A stretch of DNA of 64,000 nt, taken from assembly GCF_015667795.1 (NCBI RefSeq), contig NZ_JADPEL010000002.1, positions 47,212 to 111,211 on the forward strand, given 5' to 3'. A program made the position numbers and the translations under genes. Numbering within the stretch: position 1 is the stretch's first letter; every line of letters starts with the position of its first letter. This document shows, piece after piece, positions 55,963 through 64,000 of the stretch. The notes beneath the pieces were generated by a model that made no database searches, was not told the DNA's origin, and saw nothing but the letters and a program-made list of their open reading frames with translations. Source of the DNA: Clostridium sp. D53t1_180928_C8. Its GTDB lineage: Bacteria > Bacillota > Clostridia > Clostridiales > Clostridiaceae.

Positions 55963-56198
55963 TTCTTTCCCCCATTTTTATTTATAATATACAAATGTAA
56001 TAGTAACACATTATAAATATATTTGTAAACACATGTCACATTTATTATTAAATGGATATTTAAAGTTATATTATGGATAAAAACCTCATTATTTCTTATT
56101 AAATATCTCTTACTTTAAATAGCTTGTACATTATTGTTATATCTTGTTTAATCATATATACTAATATAAGGAAAGAAAATATATCAAAGGAGATTATC

Positions 56199-57461
56199 AT
56201 GAGTATCTTTACACCTTTAATAATTATTTTAATGTTATTATTAAACTATTATTTATATAAAAGAAATTCATATTCAAAAAGTTTCTTTTTACTCTCTAGT
56301 AGTTTTTTAGTAATTTACGCTCTATTTTCTATAATTATTTATTATAATAATTTATCCCATGGATTTGAACATGGAGTATTATTTGGAAACGTGGCTAATA
56401 ATCACTTCTGTGATGAATATAAATATTACATAGATTCTGATATCTTATTAAATCATTTAAAAAACGGAGATATTAGTGCATGGTTACATAAAGAATTACC
56501 TATATATGAATTTGTTGATCCAGAAGGGCATGCTAGTTATGGAAACTATAATATATTCGTAATATTCCTGACATTCCTTAAAGGTATAGGTATTAAGTCT
56601 ACTTTAGACTTAATATTAATAAAATTATTTGTATACATACCAACATCAATATTTTTATATAAGACATCTAGATTATATTTAAATGAAAAGCTTTCTTTAA
56701 TAAGCGTAGGAATTTTCAGTATATTACCAGGATACATATTATGTAATTCTTTACTTATGAGAGATAATATAATAATTGGAATAACCATAATATTAATTTA
56801 TTATATACTTTCTCAAAAAGTAAATTATAAATCAATTATTTTAATTTTACTTTTAGCTGTACTCTTATTAGAGTTCAGATCGTATTCATTATTAGTATTT
56901 ATTGCATGTATTATTTTTACTTTCAAAAATAATAAACGTATTTTTAGCTTTAAAGACATAATTTACTTCATTGCAATAATTGCTACCATTTACTTTTTTG
57001 TAAACTTTAATTTTCAATTACAACATTCAAATACATTCTTCTCCTTCTTCCAAATTACGCACTTACAAGATATCTTTACTGCTCAATTTGGAAATGGACC
57101 TAAGATGATAATTAACTTATTTGTTCAATTAGTTATGCATGTTATATACGATCCACCACTATTTAATTTCTTAACAACAGGATTAGTATATTTAATTGTA
57201 TACTCTTTAGGTAATATTTTAGGAGTAATTTTAAGTGTTGTTTCTTGTTTAGCATTTATATACTTTATAATAAAAGTTAAAGATAAAAAAGCAATATTAT
57301 TATTTAAATTTACAGCTTATTATACAATACTAACTGGTTTAGTCGTGTTAGCTAAAGACTTATTCATTATTAATAGAATAGCTCTTATGTGGTTGCCTTT
57401 ATTTATAATAATACTACTTTATAGTATAAATTCTTTTATAAATAAAACATCAAAACATTAA
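56199..57461 (+). CDS. Polytopic membrane protein, possible surface-polysaccharide polymerase
   Basis: 420 aa with about ten to eleven membrane helices. After helix 2 there is a polar loop HGFEHGVLFGNVANN, and a central LLMRDNIIIG segment resembles the RD motif of polymerase-like membrane enzymes. No family could be assigned with confidence; the size and topology suggest a Wzy-type or GT-C-like enzyme. ATG at 56199 follows AAGGAG; an upstream in-frame extension to 56124 has no binding site. It lies between the autolysin and the rhamnose operon, supporting an envelope role. Confidence 0.6.
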   Translation: MSIFTPLIIILMLLLNYYLYKRNSYSKSFFLLSSSFLVIYALFSIIIYYNNLSHGFEHGVLFGNVANNHFCDEYKYYIDSDILLNHLKNGDISAWLHKELPIYEFVDPEGHASYGNYNIFVIFLTFLKGIGIKSTLDLILIKLFVYIPTSIFLYKTSRLYLNEKLSLISVGIFSILPGYILCNSLLMRDNIIIGITIILIYYILSQKVNYKSIILILLLAVLLLEFRSYSLLVFIACIIFTFKNNKRIFSFKDIIYFIAIIATIYFFVNFNFQLQHSNTFFSFFQITHLQDIFTAQFGNGPKMIINLFVQLVMHVIYDPPLFNFLTTGLVYLIVYSLGNILGVILSVVSCLAFIYFIIKVKDKKAILLFKFTAYYTILTGLVVLAKDLFIINRIALMWLPLFIIILLYSINSFINKTSKH

Positions 57462-57473
57462 ATAAAAAAATAA

Positions 57474-57517
57474 GCCTATATTGAAGACTTAATAAACTTC
57501 AATATAGACTTTTATTT
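57474..57517 (+). terminator. Terminator of the polytopic membrane protein gene
   Basis: An 11-bp stem (57476-57486 and 57497-57507) followed by ACTTTTATTT. Confidence 0.75.
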
Positions 57518-57532
57518 AAATATATTTTAAAT

Positions 57533-57562
57533 AAAAATAAAAGCTGGCATAAAGCCAGCTTT
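57533..57562 (-). terminator. Terminator of the rhamnose operon
   Basis: A 9-bp GC-containing stem (57540-57548 and 57554-57562) with TATTTTTATTT downstream on the minus strand. Confidence 0.87.
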
Positions 57563-57579
57563 CTTAAAGCAATCAGAAA

Positions 57580-58632
57580 TTACTTATACATTTCATTGTA
57601 GTAGTTCATGTATTCACCTGAAGTAACGTTTTTCATCCATTCTTGGTTATCTAAATACCATTGAATAGTCTTCTTGATTCCAACTTCAAATGTAGTTTCA
57701 GGATACCATCCTAATTCTTCTTTAATCTTAGTTGGATCAATTCCGTATCTTCTATCATGACCTTTTCTATCTTCAACATATTTAATTAAGTTTTCAGTAA
57801 CTTCTTTATCTACATTTTCATTTAAGTAAGCAATTACTGTCTTAACTATTGTTATGTTAGTTCTTTCATTATGTCCACCAACGTTGTAAACTTCACCATT
57901 TCTACCATTGTTTATAACCATATCGATAGCTTTAGCGTGATCTTCAACAAATAACCAGTCTCTTATATTCATTCCATCACCGTAAACTGGTAAATCTTTA
58001 TGATCTAAGCAGTTGTTGATTAGTAATGGTATTAACTTTTCTGGGAATTGGAATGGTCCATAGTTATTTGAACATCTTGTTATATTCATTGGCATTTTGT
58101 ATGTATCATGGTATGCCTTAACCATTAAATCTGATCCAGCTTTACTTGAAGAGTATGGGCTGTGAGGATCTAATGGAGTAGTTTCCATGAAGTATCCTGT
58201 TTCTCCTAATGAACCGTAAACTTCATCTGTTGAAACGTGTAAGAATTTAACTCCTTCTTTCCATGTCCCATCTTCATTTTCCCATGCAGCTTTTGCACAG
58301 TTTAATAGATTTACTGTTCCCATAACATTTGTCTTAGCAAATACTTCTGGCTCTCTTATACTTCTATCAACATGAGATTCTGCTGCAAAGTGAGCAACAT
58401 AGTCTATTTCATATTTTTCGAATAAAGAATTAACTAATTCATTATCACAGATATCCCCGTGTACAAATATATGTCTTGGATCATCTTGAATTGATTTTAA
58501 GTTTTCTAAGTTTCCTGCGTAAGTTAACTTATCTAAGTTTATTATTCTTATATCCTCATATTTATTTAACATGTATAATACAAAGTTTGAGCCTATAAAT
58601 CCAGCTCCACCAGTTACTAAATAAGTTTTCAT
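57580..58632 (-). CDS. rfbB: dTDP-glucose 4,6-dehydratase
   Basis: 350 aa. Extended SDR family: GGAGFIGSNF binds NAD near residue 8, VAHFAAESHVDRSI, STDEVYGSLGE, and the catalytic YSSSKAGSD (YxxxK). Second step of dTDP-L-rhamnose synthesis. Last gene of the operon; begins 51 nt after rfbD. The ATG follows AAGGAG. Confidence 0.97.
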   Translation of the reverse strand: MKTYLVTGGAGFIGSNFVLYMLNKYEDIRIINLDKLTYAGNLENLKSIQDDPRHIFVHGDICDNELVNSLFEKYEIDYVAHFAAESHVDRSIREPEVFAKTNVMGTVNLLNCAKAAWENEDGTWKEGVKFLHVSTDEVYGSLGETGYFMETTPLDPHSPYSSSKAGSDLMVKAYHDTYKMPMNITRCSNNYGPFQFPEKLIPLLINNCLDHKDLPVYGDGMNIRDWLFVEDHAKAIDMVINNGRNGEVYNVGGHNERTNITIVKTVIAYLNENVDKEVTENLIKYVEDRKGHDRRYGIDPTKIKEELGWYPETTFEVGIKKTIQWYLDNQEWMKNVTSGEYMNYYNEMYK

Positions 58633-58683
58633 AATTAAATTCTCCTTATATCTCCAAATTTTAAGTTTATCGATAATTACTAA

Positions 58684-59577
58684 TTATTTTTCAACATTAT
58701 CCATGAAAGTCTTTAAAGCATCTTTCCAATCTCTCATTTCATCACCAACAGTACATCTAAGCATCATATTATCAAGTGATGAATATGCTGGTCTATCAGC
58801 TGAATTAGGATACATTGCTTTATATTCTGCTGAAGTACATGGATTTACCTTACAATCTCTTCCTGAAAGCTTCATTATTTCTGATGCAAAGTCATACCAG
58901 CTGCATTCACCTTTTCCAGTACAGTGGTATACCCCATATTCTTCTGTTTCAATAAGTTTTAATATGTGATATGCTAAATCATTAGCATGTGTAGGATTTC
59001 CAAGTTGATCATTTACAACACTTAAAGTATCTCTATCTTTACCTAACTTCATCATTGTATAAACAAAGTTGTGTCCTACATATCCATAAAGCCATGCTGT
59101 TCTAACTATATAATACTTTGATGAAAATTCTCTTACAAATTCTTCACCTAAAAGCTTAGTTTTTCCGTAAGAACTTACTGGCGCAACTATATCTGCTTCA
59201 TTTAATGGTGTATCACCAACACCTCTAAATACATAGTCAGTTGAAACTTGAACTATTTTAGCTCCTATTTCTTCACAAACCATAGCTAAGTTTCTAGCAC
59301 CTAAAGCATTAATTTTAAATGCTAAATCCTTATTTGCTTCACAACCATCAACATTTGTTGCTGCTGCACAGTTTATAACTACATCTGGATTTACTTCTTT
59401 TAAAACAGTTTTAACTTGTTCTAAGTTAGTTATATCTAATTTATCTACATCTACAGCAAAAACTTCAGCAGTTTTAATTGTATTTGAAACTGCTCCAATT
59501 TCAGCTGTTCCTGTAGATATTATTTTTTGAAGTTCATTTCCTAGTTGCCCATTTGAACCAGTTATTAAAATTTTCAT
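58684..59577 (-). CDS. rfbD: dTDP-4-dehydrorhamnose reductase
   Basis: 297 aa. NADPH-binding GSNGQLGNEL at residue 7, NCAAATNVDGCE, STDYVFRGVG, and YGKTKLLGE (YxxxK). Reduces the keto intermediate to dTDP-L-rhamnose, the last step. Located 11 nt after rfbC. Length typical. Confidence 0.97.
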   Translation of the reverse strand: MKILITGSNGQLGNELQKIISTGTAEIGAVSNTIKTAEVFAVDVDKLDITNLEQVKTVLKEVNPDVVINCAAATNVDGCEANKDLAFKINALGARNLAMVCEEIGAKIVQVSTDYVFRGVGDTPLNEADIVAPVSSYGKTKLLGEEFVREFSSKYYIVRTAWLYGYVGHNFVYTMMKLGKDRDTLSVVNDQLGNPTHANDLAYHILKLIETEEYGVYHCTGKGECSWYDFASEIMKLSGRDCKVNPCTSAEYKAMYPNSADRPAYSSLDNMMLRCTVGDEMRDWKDALKTFMDNVEK

Positions 59578-59588
59578 TTAATTACCTC

Positions 59589-60167
59589 CTAGCCTTCGTA
59601 CACAAAAGGTAAATCTAATTCTTTAAATTTCTTTTGCTTCTTATCTTTGTCAGATAATAAAACCTCTTCAATTCCATCTAATGGCCATTCTACAGCAACG
59701 TCTTCATCATTCCATAAAAGTCCGCCATCATGTTCTGGTGAATAGAAATCTGTACATTTATAGTTAAATGTTGCAGTTTCAGATAAAACTACAAATCCAT
59801 GTGCAAAACCTTCTGGTACATAGAATTGTCTCTTATTTTCTGAACTTAAGTATACACCTTCCCATTGTCCATATGTAGGTGAACCCTTTCTTAAATCAAC
59901 AGCAACATCCCACACTTCTCCTTCTGTACATCTTACAAGTTTACCTTGTGTATGTTGAGTTTGGAAGTGTAATCCTCTTAAAACACCCTTTTTAGATCTT
60001 GATTCATTATCTTGTACAAAAGTCATAGTTAATCCAGCTTTATCAAAATGCTCTTTATTATAACTTTCCATAAAATATCCTCTAGCATCTCCAAATACCT
60101 TTGGCTCAACTATGTATAAGTCAGGTATTTTAGTTTCTATAAATTTAAAATTTCCTACTTCAACCAT
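59589..60167 (-). CDS. rfbC: dTDP-4-dehydrorhamnose 3,5-epimerase
   Basis: 192 aa. RmlC cupin: GYFMESYNKEHFDKAG, FVQDNESRSKKGVLRGLHFQ and YVPEGFAHGFVVLSE carry the active-site His and the conserved Tyr. Third enzyme of the pathway. ATG at 60167 follows GAGGAG; an upstream frame to 60182 runs through it. Four nucleotides downstream of rfbA. Confidence 0.96.
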   Translation of the reverse strand: MVEVGNFKFIETKIPDLYIVEPKVFGDARGYFMESYNKEHFDKAGLTMTFVQDNESRSKKGVLRGLHFQTQHTQGKLVRCTEGEVWDVAVDLRKGSPTYGQWEGVYLSSENKRQFYVPEGFAHGFVVLSETATFNYKCTDFYSPEHDGGLLWNDEDVAVEWPLDGIEEVLLSDKDKKQKKFKELDLPFVYEG

Positions 60168-60171
60168 CTCT

Positions 60172-61038
60172 CTACTCCTCAATTATATCTATTAAATATT
60201 TTCCATACTCTGTTTTCATTAAAGGTCCAGCTAATTCTCTAACTTGCTCCTTTGAAATCCAGCCTTGTCTATAAGCAATTTCTTCTAAACAAGCAATAAA
60301 TGTTCCTTGAGTAGTTTGTACTGCTTCAACAAAGTTAGATGCCTTTAACATTGATACATGAGTTCCTGTATCAAGCCAAGCCATACCTCTACCTAATAAA
60401 TTAACCTTTAAAGTTCCTTCTTCCATGTAAACTTTATTTAAATCAGTTATTTCTAGCTCACCTCTTGGTGACGGTTTTAAAGCCTTTGCTTTTTCAACTA
60501 CTGAATTATCATAGAAATAAAGTCCTGGTACAGCATACTTTGATTTTGGTTTTTCTGGTTTTTCTTCTAAAGAAGTTACTTTACCATTTTCATCAAATCC
60601 AACTACTCCAAAAGCTCTTGGATCTTGAACATAATATCCAAATACCATTGCACCTTCTTTTAATTCTGCTGCTTCTTTTAAGTGAGCAGTAAAGCTTTGA
60701 CCATAGAATATATTATCTCCTAATATCATAGCTACATTGTCATCACCAATGAACTCTTCACCAATTATAAATGCTTCTGCTAATCCATTTGGTTGTTCTT
60801 GAATTGCATATTCAATGTTTAAACCATATTCAGAACCATCCTTAAATAACTCCTTGAAGTTAACTATATCTCTTGGTGTTGAGATTATAAGAATATCTCT
60901 TATACCTGCTAACATTAATACTGACATTGGATAATAAATCATTGGTTTATCGTATATTGGAACCATTTGTTTTGACATTGCCTTTGTTACTGGATATAGT
61001 CTAGTTCCTGATCCACCTGCTAAAATAATACCTTTCAT
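60172..61038 (-). CDS. rfbA: Glucose-1-phosphate thymidylyltransferase
   Basis: 288 aa. [17 protein letters not shown] nucleotide signature near residue 8, [29 protein letters not shown]. First enzyme: dTTP plus glucose-1-phosphate to dTDP-glucose. ATG at 61038 follows GTGAGG; an upstream ATG five codons earlier is too close to it. Second gene cluster of the operon after the GT2. Confidence 0.97.
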   Translation of the reverse strand: MKGIILAGGSGTRLYPVTKAMSKQMVPIYDKPMIYYPMSVLMLAGIRDILIISTPRDIVNFKELFKDGSEYGLNIEYAIQEQPNGLAEAFIIGEEFIGDDNVAMILGDNIFYGQSFTAHLKEAAELKEGAMVFGYYVQDPRAFGVVGFDENGKVTSLEEKPEKPKSKYAVPGLYFYDNSVVEKAKALKPSPRGELEITDLNKVYMEEGTLKVNLLGRGMAWLDTGTHVSMLKASNFVEAVQTTQGTFIACLEEIAYRQGWISKEQVRELAGPLMKTEYGKYLIDIIEE

Positions 61039-61056
61039 AACAAAATACCTCACTTT

Positions 61057-61902
61057 TTATTTTTTATAAAATTTCATCCCTATAAAACGTGCACCAAAAT
61101 TAATTATTGCATCTGCAATAATTAATGGCTTTTTATCTTCTATACTTCTTTTTGCTATATATTTAAGAACAGTGAACCCACGTTCTCCTGCACTATACTC
61201 TTTTAAATATGAATTTTCTTCAAAGAATTTTCCTATGTCACCATATCTTTTTAATGTTTCTTTAAATGATAAATCATGAGAATGAATTATCTTAGAGTCT
61301 GCTGCATATTCAATTCTATATCCATTCATAATAAGTTTGTATGCAAAATACATATCTTCATTTGTAGGTAAATTTTTATTGTCATATCCATTTAACTCTA
61401 CAAATATCTTCTTAGAAATGGCACTTGATGCATCTGAAAAGAAGAATGTCATAAGTCCCAACTTATCAATATCATCCTTACTTACTATTCTAGTTTCACT
61501 CGGATAATTTATTTCTCTTGTATATCTTTCAACCTTATGATTCTCATAACCTATTTGTCTACTAAAGGCAGCTTCACACTTACCATCAATTATATCTTTA
61601 GTTAAATAATATAACCAATATTCATCTGCTATTTTTATATCTTGAGTTATAAATACTAGTATATCACCTTCAGCCTCAAATGCCGCTTTTTCTCTAACTA
61701 AACTATGTGAAAATTCTTTTTTTGAAATCTTTTTGTAATTACATTTTAATTTTTTTAATTTCTCTTCTGTATTATCACTTGATTCAGTTAAAATAAACTT
61801 TATCTCAGCAATGCAAACATCCTTTTGCTTTTGTATATTCAAATATAAATCTTCTATATAACCTTCAGCATTATAAAGAGGACATATTATGGATATTTTC
61901 AT
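61057..61902 (-). CDS. Family 2 glycosyltransferase, rhamnosyltransferase-like
   Basis: 281 aa. GT-A fold: SIICPLYNAEGYIEDL at the start, DILVFITQDIKIAD (DxD-like region near residue 88), SDASSAISKKIF and NEDMYFAYKLIMNGYRI, typical for rhamnosyltransferases of the RfbF/N type. No membrane helix. Located between the initiating sugar transferase and rfbA; it probably transfers rhamnose to a lipid-linked sugar. Confidence 0.87.
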   Translation of the reverse strand: MKISIICPLYNAEGYIEDLYLNIQKQKDVCIAEIKFILTESSDNTEEKLKKLKCNYKKISKKEFSHSLVREKAAFEAEGDILVFITQDIKIADEYWLYYLTKDIIDGKCEAAFSRQIGYENHKVERYTREINYPSETRIVSKDDIDKLGLMTFFFSDASSAISKKIFVELNGYDNKNLPTNEDMYFAYKLIMNGYRIEYAADSKIIHSHDLSFKETLKRYGDIGKFFEENSYLKEYSAGERGFTVLKYIAKRSIEDKKPLIIADAIINFGARFIGMKFYKK

Positions 61903-61927
61903 TTACTCTTCCTCCAATTTCCCTATC

Positions 61928-62596
61928 TTAAATTGCACCTTCACCCTTAATTACAGAACCAAATGTTTTAAAAATTATTTTCACATCTAACCATAAGCTT
62001 CTGTTATCTATATAATACATATCCATCTTAATTCTTTCCTCATATGTAGTATCACTTCTTCCATGAGCTTGCCAATACCCTGTAAGTCCAGGAACAACTG
62101 AAAATAACTTTGGTGCATATTCGGCATAAAGTGCAACTTCCTTTTCAACGATTGGTCGAGGACCTACTATGCTCATTGTACCATTTAATATATTTATTAA
62201 TTGTGGCAATTCATCTAAACTAGTTCTTCTTAAAAAATCTCCAACCTTAGTAACTCTAGGATCATTTTCTAATTTAAAGTTCTTATAAAATTCCTCTTTT
62301 TGTTCCTTGGTAAAGTTATCAAATATCTCCTGCGAGTTTTGATACATAGTTCTAAATTTATAAACTTTTATATCTTTGCCACCAATACCTTTTCTAGTAT
62401 GGCCAAATATTATTGGACCTTTTGAGTCTAACTTTACAGCTATTGCAACAATAAGAAAAATCGGACTCAATAATATTAATCCCATTAAAGAACCAACTAT
62501 ATCCATTGCTCTTTTGAAAAATAAATAGAATCTCAATCCTTTTTTCTCATCCCCTATATCATTAACTCTAAAATCAGTCATATTATCACACTCCAT
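61928..62596 (-). CDS. Initiating sugar transferase (polyprenyl-phosphate glycosyl-1-phosphate transferase)
   Basis: 222 aa. One membrane-associated helix (about 30-52, [20 protein letters not shown]) and the bacterial sugar-transferase core with [51 protein letters not shown] and [14 protein letters not shown]. It transfers a sugar phosphate to undecaprenyl phosphate, starting the repeat unit. ATG at 62596, or 62581 (also with GGAG at suitable distance). First gene of the operon. Confidence 0.93.
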   Translation of the reverse strand: MECDNMTDFRVNDIGDEKKGLRFYLFFKRAMDIVGSLMGLILLSPIFLIVAIAVKLDSKGPIIFGHTRKGIGGKDIKVYKFRTMYQNSQEIFDNFTKEQKEEFYKNFKLENDPRVTKVGDFLRRTSLDELPQLINILNGTMSIVGPRPIVEKEVALYAEYAPKLFSVVPGLTGYWQAHGRSDTTYEERIKMDMYYIDNRSLWLDVKIIFKTFGSVIKGEGAI

Positions 62597-62872
62597 ATGA
62601 ATCTCCGTTAATACTCCCTTATATTTATTATTATCAAAATCGATTATAATTACTATAATTTAAATTAATCTTTAAATTTAATATGGGTATATTTTATCTA
62701 ATCCCCCTTAAGATATATTTAGTTTTTCCGAATTCTTATTTATATTATTCCATACGTCTACATTTTTTTCTACAATTTTCAAGTTTTCCGATTTTATTAT
62801 ACCTTAAATTTAGATTAATTTCTAATTATAGTCATACATAAAGTAAATCTTACTATTTAATAATATTAATGT
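62597..62872. promoter_or_regulatory. Long leader and promoter region of the rhamnose operon
   Basis: Minus strand TATAAT at 62796-62801 (extended by AAGG) predicts a leader of about 190 nt. TCGGAAAA-type motifs recur near 62726 and 62786. No open frame or known riboswitch was recognised. Confidence 0.4.
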
Positions 62873-62904
62873 CAATATAAAAGGTGCACTATAACGTGCA
62901 CCTT
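62873..62904 (-). terminator. Terminator of the Wzy-like gene
   Basis: A 9-bp GC-rich stem (62881-62889 and 62896-62904) with TTTTATATT downstream on the minus strand. Confidence 0.85.
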
Positions 62905-62935
62905 AAGTAAATCTTAATAATTTATATATTAAAAT

Positions 62936-64000
62936 TTAATTCTTTTCATCATACAACTGTATTAAATAAACTTCCATAACTAGTACAAAAAACACTGATA
63001 AACCGGCAATATAAGGATTAGTAATTGACGATGCTAAAATAGACATAGTTCCTACTGTCCATCCAACTAATATCTGCTCATCTCTTTCCTTTATCCCTTT
63101 TTTAAATAAAATCAACATTAGCTTAATAAAGTTATAAATTAAATATCCAAAGAAAATTAATACTCCAACTATACCTGTTTTAAACATTAATTCAATATAA
63201 TATAGCTCAAAGCTACTACTACTAACCATTTGAAGACCATTCTCTTCCATATATTGAGGATATTCATAAATATGACCTCCAAATCCCCAACCTAAAACTG
63301 GCTTCTCTTTTATCTTATCAACTAAAAACCTAAGTTGAATCGCTCTTACCTTATTAGATTCATCATTTTCGAAATCTCCAATAGATTCTATTCTATCTTT
63401 TATACTTCCTGCTGAATCTGGTAAGTTTTGCTCTGGTGATACAGCAACAATGGTTTTAGGAATTATTACAGCAACTAAAATCAATGGAATAATAGCAATT
63501 AACACATTCTTTATAGTTAATCTATACTTTCTAACTCTCCATAAATAATATGCAAATGATAATACTACAACTCCTGCAGTTCCAAGCCAGAATCCTCTTG
63601 TGTTTGAAACATATATTCCAATTAAAAGTATTGATAATTTAACTATTCCAAATATATTTCTTTCTTTATTAAATAATTTAATAAACATAATGGCTACTGC
63701 AAGTTGCATAAAAATCCCATTATATAAATATACTCTAGCATAGTTATTAGATAAAACTAATCCACTTATTAATCCATACTGTAATTTACTATTTAAATTA
63801 TTATAAGCAACTATTATTTCTAGATTATTTGGTAAATAAATTCTACTTACAAAAAATAATACTATAGTCATAATCGAAACTATAACTGCACAGTCTACAA
63901 ATATATTTAGTATCTTATTAACATTTCCACTTCTACCTTTAACATAAGCAACTAAAAGTAATATATATAATATACCTAAAAATGAATTTACATCTGAGAA
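62936..64000 (-). CDS. O-antigen ligase / Wzy-polymerase-like membrane protein (5' truncated)
   Basis: At least 354 aa; the frame is open from 64000, so the true start lies outside the window. About ten membrane helices. The C-terminal part has the WaaL/Wzy_C features: a large external loop after NTRGFWLG (about), RFLVDKIKEKPVLGWGFGGH near the loop end, then YYIELMFKTGIVGVLIFFGYL. Polymerises or transfers lipid-linked glycan units on the outer membrane face. Genes upstream are outside the window. Confidence 0.85.
   Translation of the reverse strand, partial: FSDVNSFLGILYILLLVAYVKGRSGNVNKILNIFVDCAVIVSIMTIVLFFVSRIYLPNNLEIIVAYNNLNSKLQYGLISGLVLSNNYARVYLYNGIFMQLAVAIMFIKLFNKERNIFGIVKLSILLIGIYVSNTRGFWLGTAGVVVLSFAYYLWRVRKYRLTIKNVLIAIIPLILVAVIIPKTIVAVSPEQNLPDSAGSIKDRIESIGDFENDESNKVRAIQLRFLVDKIKEKPVLGWGFGGHIYEYPQYMEENGLQMVSSSSFELYYIELMFKTGIVGVLIFFGYLIYNFIKLMLILFKKGIKERDEQILVGWTVGTMSILASSITNPYIAGLSVFFVLVMEVYLIQLYDEKN

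Overview
The window looks like chromosome of a low-GC, spore-forming anaerobe of Clostridium sensu stricto. The reasons are a strongly AT-rich composition, AGGAGG-type ribosome binding sites, many intrinsic terminators, a T-box leader, a gerK-type spore germinant receptor with the divergent gene order known from C. perfringens, reverse rubrerythrins, and a sortase-anchored GH89 mucin glycosidase. No prophage, CRISPR array, insertion sequence, rRNA or tRNA gene was seen. Species was not determined.

Layout. 0-1.2 kb: two tandem, almost identical reverse rubrerythrins for oxygen and peroxide defence, the first cut by the window edge. 1.4-4.5 kb: a two-component system with a large extracellular sensor. 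4.8-7.3 kb: nucleoside transporter, YccF membrane protein and a flavin-reductase-like protein. 7.4-10.3 kb: Leu T-box and leuS. 10.5-11.9 kb: VanZ-like protein and a GNAT acetyltransferase. 12-16.6 kb: a Bce-type peptide-sensing and detoxification module (response regulator, kinase, ABC ATPase, permease). 16.7-18.7 kb: an ECF sigma factor with a DUF4179 membrane protein. 19-27.4 kb: small and housekeeping genes, including a 50-aa zinc-ribbon protein, a methyltransferase-like protein, a beta-helix protein, a HesB-like protein, a RelQ-type alarmone synthetase, a metallophosphoesterase and an Eis-like acetyltransferase.

27.5-35.5 kb: a very large LPXTG-anchored GH89 alpha-N-acetylglucosaminidase preceded by a leader with an intrinsic terminator, and directly upstream a BglG/LicT-type antiterminator. 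Together they look like a self-contained attenuation circuit for mucin-glycan use, with a CcpA-like site in the antiterminator leader. 35.7-41.5 kb: tyrS, a YfhO membrane protein, a P-loop protein and a Schlafen/AlbA_2 protein. 41.7-45.5 kb: gerKA-gerKC with divergent gerKB. 45.6-49.6 kb: a second zinc-ribbon protein, trpS behind a structured non-T-box leader, galU and brnQ. 49.6-56 kb: two large autolysins, one with ChW repeats and one with six Ig-like repeats of which five keep an exact 330-bp period. 56.2-64 kb: cell-surface polysaccharide genes. These are a polytopic membrane protein, the complete dTDP-L-rhamnose pathway (rfbA, rfbC, rfbD, rfbB) in one operon with an initiating sugar transferase and a glycosyltransferase, and a Wzy/O-antigen-ligase-like protein that runs off the right edge.

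Start codons were chosen by ribosome-binding-site spacing. Several differ from the longest open frame, and several are TTG.
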